Assembly: GCA_016699535.1 (NCBI GenBank) | Contig: CP064980.1 | Span: forward strand, 1,992,001 to 2,056,000 | Reading direction: 5' to 3' | DNA length: 64,000 nt | Source: Myxococcales bacterium | GTDB taxonomy: Bacteria > Myxococcota_A > Polyangia > Polyangiales > GCA-016699535 | Part shown: one piece after another, positions 45,032 to 52,979 of the stretch | Layout: each line of letters starts with the position of its first letter | How positions within the stretch are numbered: position 1 is the stretch's first letter | The notes under the pieces: model-generated | Told to the model about the DNA's origin: nothing | What the model saw: the letters and a program-made list of their open reading frames with translations, nothing else | Databases searched by the model: none | Program-made: the position numbers and the translations under genes

Positions 45032-46211
45032 CGCCAAGCGCGTGCTTTGCGTTTTTGACAAGTTCAAAGACAGCATGAGTCCCGAGCAAGTGGCTTCTGT
45101 GGCCCGACAAAGCATCGAGGCGACATGCCAAAATTGGCATGTTTTAAGCGTTTTTCTTGCCGATGGTGGCGAGAATTTCGCTAAAATCATGACAGATCTG
45201 TCTTCTGGAGCAATTCAAAAGCTCACTGTTCAGGGGCCTCGGGACAGCGAGGTTGAGGCAGCGTTTGGTGTGGCCGAAATTGCGAACCTTGCTTTACCGC
45301 TGCGTGAGCTTCTCGCGTTCAAGGCCAATGGCACTGTGGCGTTTTTGGAAATGGCGCAGAGTAGTGGTTTGCAGAGTTTGGCGATGGAGCAGCGCGATCC
45401 GTGGCTTACGAGCAGCGTTGGCACAGGACAGTCTCTTATCGAAGCAAGCAAACACGGTGTTTCATCAATGGTCATGGGACTCGGCGGAAGTGCCACCCAA
45501 GATTTGGCACTTGGCGCGCTGATGGCCTTGGGACTTGAGTGCTACGATGCCGACGGAAAGGTCGTATCCGATGCATCGCCTGCCCATTGGTCACGCATCG
45601 CGTGTCTCGATAAAAGCAAGCTGCTAGCTTTGCCGCCGTTGTGGCTAGCTTGTGATGTTAAAAACCCCTTACTAGGCCCACAGGGTACGGTTTATCAATA
45701 CGCGCTGCAAAAGGGCTTGGCCAAGGAAGATTTGGCCGAACTAGAAAAACAAACGGCGCGGATGGCGCGGCTGCTTTTGGACTGCTTCAAAAAAGAGGAG
45801 TCGTGGATGGAGCGCGAGGGAATGGGCGCAGCCGGAGGCATGGCTTTTGGCCTGGGCGTTGCATACGATGCTCACATTGCCTCGGGCGCACAGCTTATCG
45901 AGCATGCTTTGGATTTAAAACGACGTATTCAAGACGTTGATTTGGTGATCACCGGCGAAGGTCGCTTTGATCGCACTTCCTTGTATGGCAAAGGGCCCGT
46001 TTCCGTTCTTGAACTTGCCTCTGAGCTTGGAAAACCGGCCTTGCTGATAGCCGGACGCGTCGAGCACGAGGCCAAAGAGCAGCTCAGGCAGCGTTATCCG
46101 GCCTTAGAAGTGCTCGAACTAAGTCCCGCCACGATGCCGCTTGAGCAAGCCCTTCGCGAAGCCCCAAGCTTGCTTGCCAAAGCGCTGGAGCAGTGGCTCA
46201 AGCAGAGCTAG
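44991..46211 (+). CDS. Glycerate kinase (GarK/GlxK family)
   Basis: About 406 residues of the glycerate kinase family that makes 2- or 3-phosphoglycerate from glycerate. Family motifs are RVLCVFDKFKDSMSPEQV, then FLADGGEN, SVGTGQSLIEA, MGLGGSATQD, MGAAGGMAFGL and VDLVITGEGRFDRTSLYGK. The start is uncertain: TTG 44991, overlapping the PilZ gene, or GTG 45042 directly before LCVFDKF; neither has a clear ribosome binding site. A 20-bp palindrome sits inside the coding region at 45123-45142. Confidence 0.85.
   Translation: MPTFEKSTTSKTTSAKRVLCVFDKFKDSMSPEQVASVARQSIEATCQNWHVLSVFLADGGENFAKIMTDLSSGAIQKLTVQGPRDSEVEAAFGVAEIANLALPLRELLAFKANGTVAFLEMAQSSGLQSLAMEQRDPWLTSSVGTGQSLIEASKHGVSSMVMGLGGSATQDLALGALMALGLECYDADGKVVSDASPAHWSRIACLDKSKLLALPPLWLACDVKNPLLGPQGTVYQYALQKGLAKEDLAELEKQTARMARLLLDCFKKEESWMEREGMGAAGGMAFGLGVAYDAHIASGAQLIEHALDLKRRIQDVDLVITGEGRFDRTSLYGKGPVSVLELASELGKPALLIAGRVEHEAKEQLRQRYPALEVLELSPATMPLEQALREAPSLLAKALEQWLKQS
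45123..45142. promoter_or_regulatory. 20-bp palindrome within the glycerate kinase gene
   Basis: ACATGCCAAAATTGGCATGT has nine-base arms around AA and is 19/20 identical to the palindrome before rnhA (1518-1537). Being inside a coding sequence and still symmetrical suggests a selected site for a DNA-binding protein. Confidence 0.45.
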
Positions 46212-46375
46212 TCGTCAGAAGCGAGCATAAGTTTGGCGTGCACCGAGAAGGCTTGAGTATTGGAACATCGTAGGTCACGGTTCAAGCGCCTTGCCGAATT
46301 CCAATTAGATATAGATCCGGCGTTTTATAGTTATTGGAGTCTTACCTAACCAACCCAACGCTTTTGCTTGCCGAC

Positions 46376-47395
46376 TCAGTCGAGTTGCTGCACGCAATAG
46401 AGGCGTGCAGTGGTGTTGCACGGGGTAAGCGTTTGGTGCACAGCAGCATACTCTCTTGTAGTCGTTCGAACATTTCCAGCAACACCTTTGTGTAAATAAC
46501 TGTCGCTTGGGGCTTGGCTGGAGGTCCATTTTTCACAATCGTCGAGCAACGCTGCTTCAGTAAAATTGACACCAGAAATCCAATAGGTTCCCGTCCATGC
46601 GATTTGAACTTGTCCATTGAAAATCTGATTACCATTTTGGTCACGATCTGGAGCGTTGGTTAATTCCAAACCATTGAGGCCTACTGTTGCAAGGTGCTCC
46701 CAGTTGTCTGCAACGCGGGCGCCATCGCCCGTCCGCACGTAGGGAAGGTAGGATCTAAAAAAGTCTTTACGATTGCCAACAAAGTCATCGCTTGTACTTA
46801 GAAGTGCGCGGAAATGGCCGCTGAGATTTGCGCCTGTGGCAGCGTTTTGACAATCGTTGTCTGCACCGGCAATGCCGCCCAAGTTGCCGTTGCTCGCAAA
46901 ACTTGTGGCGAAGATGATTCGCGCCGGAAGGCAGGGTAGATCCGAGCGCAGGCAACTATTGGTGACGCTGCACCAGCCGCAGTTGTTTGTGGTGGCATTG
47001 CACGCTGTCTCGTCGGTGAAACTGGCGCAACTGCAGCTTGTGTTTGCGCTGTCGACACAGGTGTCCGTTTTTTCACAGTATTTGCAGCCCTCGACGCTTG
47101 CGCACTCGGTGAGGCTCACGCTTGAGCAACTTGAATTGCATAAACTCGCATTTGAGGCCTCCAAACACAAACCGGATCCTCCACACCAAAAGCAGCTATC
47201 GCTTTGCGCGTTGCACTCGCTTTCGGTGGCGACTCCGCTACAGTTATTGCTTGGTCCAACGTCCGCAGTGTTGCAAATACCAAGTTCGGTACACGGGTCG
47301 ATGGTACCCGAATCCGTGTCCGGTTTAGCACTACCGCTGCAATGGATTGCGAACATGCTAAGCAAAAGGAAGATCTTACAACCGGGCCTGAACAT
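46376..47395 (-). CDS. Cys-rich lipoprotein with C-terminal DUF1554-like domain
   Basis: A 339-residue exported protein. The signal peptide ends in FAIHCSG (lipobox). Residues ~45-150 hold four repeated cysteine modules of a PSI-like kind (C-x-W-C-G-G, C-x-Y-C, C-G-W-C). The C-terminal half, starting RIIFATSFASNGNLGGIAGADNDC and continuing with FRALLSTS and a W-T-G-T-Y segment, resembles DUF1554, a lectin-like fold known from Leptospira and myxobacterial surface proteins. It is probably a surface adhesin or sensor. It stands alone between the kinase and the phosphoesterase genes. Confidence 0.75.
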   Translation of the reverse strand: MFRPGCKIFLLLSMFAIHCSGSAKPDTDSGTIDPCTELGICNTADVGPSNNCSGVATESECNAQSDSCFWCGGSGLCLEASNASLCNSSCSSVSLTECASVEGCKYCEKTDTCVDSANTSCSCASFTDETACNATTNNCGWCSVTNSCLRSDLPCLPARIIFATSFASNGNLGGIAGADNDCQNAATGANLSGHFRALLSTSDDFVGNRKDFFRSYLPYVRTGDGARVADNWEHLATVGLNGLELTNAPDRDQNGNQIFNGQVQIAWTGTYWISGVNFTEAALLDDCEKWTSSQAPSDSYLHKGVAGNVRTTTREYAAVHQTLTPCNTTARLYCVQQLD

Positions 47396-47492
47396 TACCG
47401 TAAAACAATGCTAGCACGTTTCTATTAGCGAACGAAAAAGTAAATGGTGTCGTGTAGGGCGAAGTGCGTAAAATACGCACGGAGTTGTTGGT

Positions 47493-48389
47493 TTAGCTTG
47501 CGATGTGAGCGTTGCTTTCAAGGATGTAGTCCTCTCCGTTCCAGTGACCACCGTAGGCTTGGCATTGCTGATCCTTGATGTCGTAAAGCCAAATGCCTTC
47601 GCGGCCTTGGTGGGTGCTGCTGCCGCAACAAAATATTGGTATGCCGACCTGTTCGCGAGGCAGAAAATAGCGGTGGTGGATATGACCGTGCACCAGCATG
47701 CCTTGTATGAGCTTGGCTTTGAGGATAGCCATTAGTGCATCGGCATTGCCGAGGCCGTGCCGGGGGGTGTCTAGTTTACCGTTTTTTTTGTAAGGCGCGT
47801 AATGGGTAGCGACAACGATGAAGCGCTTTTGCATCTCGGGCTGATCGAGTAGGGTATCCAGAGCTTTAAGCTGATCTTCGGAAATAAAGCCGTCGGAGCG
47901 CCAAAAGGCACGATGGGCAATAGCGCTGTTTAGGACCACAACACTGCAGTTTGGATCGAGGTGACGCAGCAGAGGGTAGGACTGCCGTCCTGCGCCCGGT
48001 GCCGTATCGGAAACAAGAAACTCGCCAAAGGCTTGCTCGAAGCGCCGTTCTTTGATGGCTCGGAAGGTGTAGACGTCGTGGTTGCCGGGCATGGTGATGA
48101 AGCGCGGGGAGGCTTCAATAAGTACTTGCATAAGTTCACGTGCTTCACTCATCTCTTCGCTGCTACCCAGTGAGGTGTAATCCCCGGTGCACAGCACAGC
48201 ATCGACTTGCTGCGCTTTGGCAAGCTTGGCCAGTGCAGCAAGTTGAGCCGGGATTTGGGTAAAGAGCTTGCTTCGGCGCAAAGCGAGATTGACGGCACCG
48301 GCCAGCCGCTTGCTTGCAAAGTCGTGATGTTCAAGCAGACGCAGAGGTGCGTGCACGTGCACGTCGCTAAGATGCAGTATTTTACTCAC
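47493..48389 (-). CDS. Calcineurin-like metallophosphoesterase
   Basis: A 298-residue protein with the complete metal-binding set of the family: LHLSDVHV (DxH), LCTGDYTS (GDx), MPGNHDVY (GNHD), VATHYAP and VHGHIHHR (GHxH). It resembles cytosolic 3',5'-cyclic nucleotide phosphodiesterase-like or ICC-type enzymes; the substrate cannot be told. The GTG start overlaps the stop of the preceding lipoprotein gene (GTGA), so the two are coupled. Confidence 0.88.
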   Translation of the reverse strand: MSKILHLSDVHVHAPLRLLEHHDFASKRLAGAVNLALRRSKLFTQIPAQLAALAKLAKAQQVDAVLCTGDYTSLGSSEEMSEARELMQVLIEASPRFITMPGNHDVYTFRAIKERRFEQAFGEFLVSDTAPGAGRQSYPLLRHLDPNCSVVVLNSAIAHRAFWRSDGFISEDQLKALDTLLDQPEMQKRFIVVATHYAPYKKNGKLDTPRHGLGNADALMAILKAKLIQGMLVHGHIHHRYFLPREQVGIPIFCCGSSTHQGREGIWLYDIKDQQCQAYGGHWNGEDYILESNAHIAS

Positions 48390-49099
48390 TGCTCAACGTG
48401 GATTGAGTTAACTAAAGCGCTGAATGCTGTTTCAGCCAGTGCAACGGTTTTACTTGGTCCGGTGAGCTTGAAAAACACAGGTCCTTGTGGCCCTTGTGCA
48501 ATGGCAGCAAGCATGCGTTGTTTTGTTTTAGCGCCTTCTCCGCCGGCATGAGGAGCCATCATGGGGCCTGGATCATAGATGCCAGAAACATCGACGGTAG
48601 TAATCCCAAGTGCTCCCACCTTTGTTTTGGCGATCTTAGCGGCGGCTTGGCTGCTTGAGCCGTCTTCTTGACTGAACTGAGCTATCCATCGGTCGATGTT
48701 GCTTTGTACATCGCCGCCTTGGCCCGTCCCGAAGTAAAACACTGCAAGTGTTGCATCTGCTTTGCTCTGGCCCGAGACTTTGTATTGCGCAGCACGCATA
48801 TTCGATGAAGGTGTTTCTTCTTCAAAAAGGCGTGGTGGATTCCAAACGAGGCTGCCCGCCATCGGTAGGCCGTTTTTGCTTTTGCTGGCTTGAGCACTTG
48901 CTTCGACGCCTTGCATATCGAGCCCGGCGTGGGGATCGTCCATGCCGTCGTGAGTATTTGGATGGCCAGGAGGAAGGGATGGCGACTCTTGGCTTGGCGC
49001 TGCTGCGCTTTGATGCTCGGCTGATGGAGGGATCTTCGGTCCTCTTGTGCAGGCGCATAAAGCGCACAGTGAAATCAGGCTGGGTATTAAGGCTCGCAT
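48386..49099 (-). CDS. Lipoprotein of unknown function
   Basis: A 237-residue exported protein. ATG 49099 has a clear AGGAG site and gives the signal peptide MRALIPSLISLCALCACTRG with a lipobox. A Pro/Ser/His-rich linker follows, then a globular domain including MRAAQYKV, ADATLAVFYFGTGQGG, SNIDRWIAQF and GPVFFKLTGP. This looks like a conserved myxobacterial/planctomycete hypothetical family, but I know no function. It is translationally coupled to the phosphoesterase. Confidence 0.75.
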   Translation of the reverse strand: MRALIPSLISLCALCACTRGPKIPPSAEHQSAAAPSQESPSLPPGHPNTHDGMDDPHAGLDMQGVEASAQASKSKNGLPMAGSLVWNPPRLFEEETPSSNMRAAQYKVSGQSKADATLAVFYFGTGQGGDVQSNIDRWIAQFSQEDGSSSQAAAKIAKTKVGALGITTVDVSGIYDPGPMMAPHAGGEGAKTKQRMLAAIAQGPQGPVFFKLTGPSKTVALAETAFSALVNSIHVEQ

Positions 49100-49234
49100 G
49101 GCTTTCTCCTCGTCATCTTTGGCACCCTTGAAAACAAAGGTATTCCCGTGTGTAGGTAAAAAGCTGCTGAGTTTCAAGGGTGTTGGGCAAAATGACGATT
49201 GCCAAGGGCAAAAGCGGGGGGTAGAGGGTGGGAC

Positions 49235-50104
49235 ATGAAAACCATCGGCCTATTGGACCTGTTCTTTGCAGGGCGTGAGTCTCCCGAACTTTTGAGTGAT
49301 GCCGTGGCGACCTTGGTATTTATGGCGACGGTGATGTTGCTACGAGCGTTGTTTTCGCGACTTGTACGCGGCGCGCAGAGTGTGTCCGAACAACCCAAGC
49401 TACGGTGGACCGTGCAGCTGCGCTGGCTTTCGTATTTGCTCATCGGTGGCGGGGTGTTGGTCATCTGGTCCACTGAGCTTCGAACCATGGCTGTGGGTGT
49501 CATGGCTTTTGCGGTGGCCATCGTAATTGCGACCAAAGAGTTGGTGCTATGCGTACTTGGCGCCATTTTACGAGCAAGTTCCAAGGCGTTTACAGTGGGC
49601 GACCGCATTGAAATTGACGGTATCCGAGGTGATGTCATTGATCACGGTCTGCTGGCAACGACTGTTCTTGAAATAGGACCGGGTCTTCAACGAACGGGGC
49701 GAGCGGTTACGATTCCAAACAGTCAGTTGCTAAGTAAATCCGTCGTCAATGAGACCTTTACGGATGCTTATGTACTTCACGTCATCCGTATTCCTTTGAA
49801 TTTTTCTGCGGACTGGCGCGGGATTGAACGGGCTGTTCTCAACGTCGCCCAAGAGGTGTGCAAAGATTTTTTGCCAGAAGCCAGAAACTACATGGAAAAA
49901 AGCGCAAAACTACATGGGCTTGCTTCTCCGGTTGTTGAGCCTCGGGTCGCTGTGGAAATTGAAAATCCGGATGAGCTTTTACTTTTGCTTCGAGTGCCAA
50001 CGCCGGCTCGGAAAAAAGGCCGTACTGAACAGCGCATCCTAAAGAAGCTATTACAGGATCACATTGGGCTTTTTGGACATAGCGATGCCCTCAAGGAAAG
50101 ATAG
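49235..50104 (+). CDS. MscS-type mechanosensitive channel family protein
   Basis: A 289-residue protein. Three hydrophobic segments (about residues 20-40, 65-85 and 88-110) lead to an MscS beta domain with AFTVGDRIEIDGIRGDVIDHGLLATTVLEI and VTIPNSQLLSKSVVNET. The C-terminal alpha/beta part is present. These channels release solutes under osmotic downshock. The pore helix is less Gly/Ala-regular than in E. coli MscS, so conductance may differ. ATG 49235 has a GAGGGTGG site. The end overlaps the convergent argC by 14 bases. Confidence 0.85.
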   Translation: MKTIGLLDLFFAGRESPELLSDAVATLVFMATVMLLRALFSRLVRGAQSVSEQPKLRWTVQLRWLSYLLIGGGVLVIWSTELRTMAVGVMAFAVAIVIATKELVLCVLGAILRASSKAFTVGDRIEIDGIRGDVIDHGLLATTVLEIGPGLQRTGRAVTIPNSQLLSKSVVNETFTDAYVLHVIRIPLNFSADWRGIERAVLNVAQEVCKDFLPEARNYMEKSAKLHGLASPVVEPRVAVEIENPDELLLLLRVPTPARKKGRTEQRILKKLLQDHIGLFGHSDALKER

Positions 50105-51149
50105 CGCTACTATCCACTCCAGTATCGCGACTTAGACCAAAGCGTAAGTTCAAGCATTGAATGGCTTGGCCTGCTGCGCCTTTTACCAAGTTATCGATGG
50201 CAGCTTGTGCAATCACTCGGCCAGTGCGTTTGTCCACCGTGTAACTCAGGTGGCACTGGTTTGATCCGCGCACATGCAGCGTGTCTGGGTTTTGTCCGCC
50301 GTCAAGCACATGAACAAGCGCTGAGTCTTTGTAAAGAATTTTGGCCGCCTCTGTGCATTGCTCTGCGGTGAGCGTTGCATCGCTACTTTTAGCGTACACC
50401 GTAGCGAGAATGCCGCGCGTCATCGGAATAAGATGTGGACTGAAGGTGATGGTGACTTGCTCCTCAGCGAGTTTGCTAAGGCTCTGTTCGATTTCAGGCG
50501 TATGACGGTGAAGGCCGCCCATTTTATAAGCACGAACGCCCTCGCTGCACTCGGCAAAATGGCTTGCCGCGCTCGGTGTTTTGCCTGCGCCCGACACCCC
50601 GCTTTTGGCATCGACAATGATCGTATCAAGAGCAATCAGCTTGTTTTTGATCAGGGGAGCCGCCGCAAGCACGCTTGCTGTTGGGTAGCAACCTGGTACG
50701 GAGATGATATCGGCTTGATCGATGCCTTCTGGGAAAAGATCGACCATGCCGTACACTGCTTTTTTCAAAAGTTGGGGCGCAAGGTGCTTTGCGTACCACT
50801 TTTCGTAGACACTCTGCTCAGTCAATCGAAAGTCGGCAGACAAATCAATTGCGCAAACGCCTTGTTTGTTTAGCCTGCTGACGTGCTCCATGCTGGTCTG
50901 ATGAGGCAGTGCCAATAAGGCTGCATCGACTTTGTCGCTAAGATCGTAAGCGTCGAGCGACTCCACAACAACATCGCGATAGCAAGCGAGTTGAGGATGA
51001 ATCCGTCCGAGTGGTGTGCCAACTTGGCTTCGGCCAAGTGCATGACACAAGCGAAGCGAAGGATGAGACGCAATTAAACGCAGCAGCTCGGCGCCGGTGT
51101 AGCCCGAGATACCGAGCACCGCCAGCCGCAGCTGTGTTCCTTTGTCCAT
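50091..51149 (-). CDS. argC: N-acetyl-gamma-glutamyl-phosphate reductase
   Basis: A 352-residue NADPH enzyme of arginine synthesis. The N-terminal Rossmann motif VLGISGYTGAELLRL, the catalytic Cys in SVPGCYPTA, and the later GGLHRHTPEIEQ and SPHLIPMTRGI motifs are typical. It follows rpsI after 21 bases, so arginine synthesis is tied to a ribosomal protein operon (rplM-rpsI-argC), an order also seen in other Deltaproteobacteria. Confidence 0.95.
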   Translation of the reverse strand: MDKGTQLRLAVLGISGYTGAELLRLIASHPSLRLCHALGRSQVGTPLGRIHPQLACYRDVVVESLDAYDLSDKVDAALLALPHQTSMEHVSRLNKQGVCAIDLSADFRLTEQSVYEKWYAKHLAPQLLKKAVYGMVDLFPEGIDQADIISVPGCYPTASVLAAAPLIKNKLIALDTIIVDAKSGVSGAGKTPSAASHFAECSEGVRAYKMGGLHRHTPEIEQSLSKLAEEQVTITFSPHLIPMTRGILATVYAKSSDATLTAEQCTEAAKILYKDSALVHVLDGGQNPDTLHVRGSNQCHLSYTVDKRTGRVIAQAAIDNLVKGAAGQAIQCLNLRFGLSRDTGVDSSAIFP

Positions 51150-51170
51150 GGCAATCCTTTGAAGGTATTC

Positions 51171-51569
51171 TTAGCGCTTGGAGTACTGGAACTTCTTGCG
51201 AGCGCCGGGCTGACCAGGCTTTTTACGCTCTTTTTCGCGAGCATCGCGAGTGAGCAATCCTGCTTTTTTCAGTGGTGCACGGAAGGTGTCATCGACACTT
51301 AGAAGGGCGCGCGAGATGCCATGCCGTACAGCTTCAGCTTGAGCAGCAAGTCCACCACCGCTTACGTTGCAGGTGATGTCGTATTCGTTTTCTTTGCCGA
51401 GTACGCCAAAAGGTTGGTTGACGATCATGCCGGAGGTTGAGCGAGTGAAGTAACTTTCAAGCTCTGCACCATTGACGATGATTTTTCCGTTACCTTCTTT
51501 AAGAAAGACACGTGCGACAGCGTTTTTGCGCCGGCCGGTTCCATAGTGACGTCCGTGAATCGTTGTCAT
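51171..51569 (-). CDS. rpsI: 30S ribosomal protein S9
   Basis: A 132-residue protein with S9 signatures: YGTGRRKNAVARVFLKEG, GGGLAAQAEAVRHGISRALL, and a C-terminal GARKKFQYSKR tail that reaches the P-site tRNA. It is three bases after rplM in the standard pair. Confidence 0.97.
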   Translation of the reverse strand: MTTIHGRHYGTGRRKNAVARVFLKEGNGKIIVNGAELESYFTRSTSGMIVNQPFGVLGKENEYDITCNVSGGGLAAQAEAVRHGISRALLSVDDTFRAPLKKAGLLTRDAREKERKKPGQPGARKKFQYSKR

Positions 51570-51572
51570 GGT

Positions 51573-52007
51573 TTAAGCATTTCCTTTCCAGTTTTCTGGC
51601 TTCTGAGCGGCATGAGGATGTTCTGCGCCCGCATAGACTTTAAGTTTACCGTGCATTTTTTCACCGATGTGATTTTTAGGAAGCATACCGCGCACAGCTT
51701 TTTCAATGACGAATGCAGGCTTGCGTGCACGCAGTTGCCGGTAAGGTTCGGCATGGAAGCCTCCGGGAATACCGGAGTGCTTGTAGTACATTTTGCCATC
51801 AAGTTTGTTGCCGGTAAGTTTTACTTTTTCCGCGTTGATGACAACAACGAAATCACCCGTATCGACGTGGGGCGTGAAAATGGCTTTGTGTTTGCCACGA
51901 AGGATGGTTGCGATTTGAGATGCCAAACGGCCAAGCGGTTGTTCGTTCGCGTCCATAACGAACCATTTGGGCTCTTGTTCTTCTTGTTTTGCGATGTAGC
52001 TTTTCAC
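51573..52007 (-). CDS. rplM: 50S ribosomal protein L13
   Basis: A 144-residue protein matching L13: W-F-V-M-D-A near the N terminus with LGRLASQIATILRGKHK, DFVVVINAEKVKLTGNK, and KAVRGMLPKNHIGEKMHGKLKVYAGAEHPH split by the usual turn. It is first gene of rplM-rpsI-argC; the 238 bases upstream hold no gene. Confidence 0.97.
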   Translation of the reverse strand: MKSYIAKQEEQEPKWFVMDANEQPLGRLASQIATILRGKHKAIFTPHVDTGDFVVVINAEKVKLTGNKLDGKMYYKHSGIPGGFHAEPYRQLRARKPAFVIEKAVRGMLPKNHIGEKMHGKLKVYAGAEHPHAAQKPENWKGNA

Positions 52008-52245
52008 GGCTTCCTCTACGTCTAAGGGAATTCGCCACTTTAGACGGCTAAAGCATGATTTCCCTGGATAGGCGGCGGAGCATGGCCTCCATTGCCCATG
52101 CTGTCAAGCCACAGCTCGCTAAAAAAGGGGCTTTTGGCCTTGATATGAAGGGTGTGAATAGAGCGCTCTCGCCGGCGTCTAAAAAGCATAGTATGGTTGA
52201 AACAGTAATAAAATCAGCTGTTTTTAGCCCGGGAAGAGAAAAGGC

Positions 52246-52785
52246 ATGACTAGTACCTCAAAATTTGCGCTGTTTTTCACGGTTTATGCGGCTTTAGCTG
52301 CTAGTTCAACCGCATTCGCACAAAACACTGGCAAGGTGGAGTGCACGATCCTAGAGAACGCTAGTGCAGCGTCTGGGACGATCGAGCTAAAGGGTTCAGA
52401 TGGTGAGCTTATTTCAGGTTCCTGTGGTGGACCTGTGTCGGCTCCGGCTGGAAAGTACAGTGTTGAGCTTAGACTTGATGGCGCATTGGACCACCCTAAG
52501 AAAACGAGCACTGTGGAGGTTAAATCAGGCGAAACTTCACAATTAAAGGCAGATTTTTCGACGGGTATTCTCCAAATTCAGGCCCAAGAGGGGGAACGAC
52601 GGGTCGCAGCGATGGCCACGGTGTACCGAGGCTCGAGCCGGGTTGGTAGCCTTGGAATGGGCGTTACAGCGCATTTAAGCACCGGAAGCTATGATGTGGT
52701 GGTTCGCTACCGGAGCAAAGAAAAGCGATTTTCGGGGGTGACCTTATCCGCTCAACAAAAACGGGTCCTCAACGCTGCTTTTTAG
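52246..52785 (+). CDS. Small secreted beta-rich protein of unknown function
   Basis: A 179-residue protein with a cleavable signal peptide (SKFALFFTVYAALAASSTAFA, cut after AFA). The mature part looks like one or two Ig-/PEGA-like beta domains: GTIELKGSDGELISGSCGG, APAGKYSVELRLDG, and a second repeat with STGSYDVVVRYRSKEKRFSGV. Two Cys may form a disulfide. No family is recognised with confidence. It stands alone 194 bases before plsB. Confidence 0.65.
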   Translation: MTSTSKFALFFTVYAALAASSTAFAQNTGKVECTILENASAASGTIELKGSDGELISGSCGGPVSAPAGKYSVELRLDGALDHPKKTSTVEVKSGETSQLKADFSTGILQIQAQEGERRVAAMATVYRGSSRVGSLGMGVTAHLSTGSYDVVVRYRSKEKRFSGVTLSAQQKRVLNAAF

Positions 52786-52979
52786 TTCTTTGCTGAGCTT
52801 TTCTTGAGCTAATCTCGGTGATTGTTTGCTGGCGGCTCCTCATATGGGTCTGGCCCACCTTGCCATTGTGCTTTTGGCTGAGAAATTCGGCTCCCAGACG
52901 GGCTTTCGTTCAACTCTATCGAAAAGCCCTTGAGGCAACGCTGTTACTTGAGATGGGTCTCTGGTAGTTTCCGCCCATT

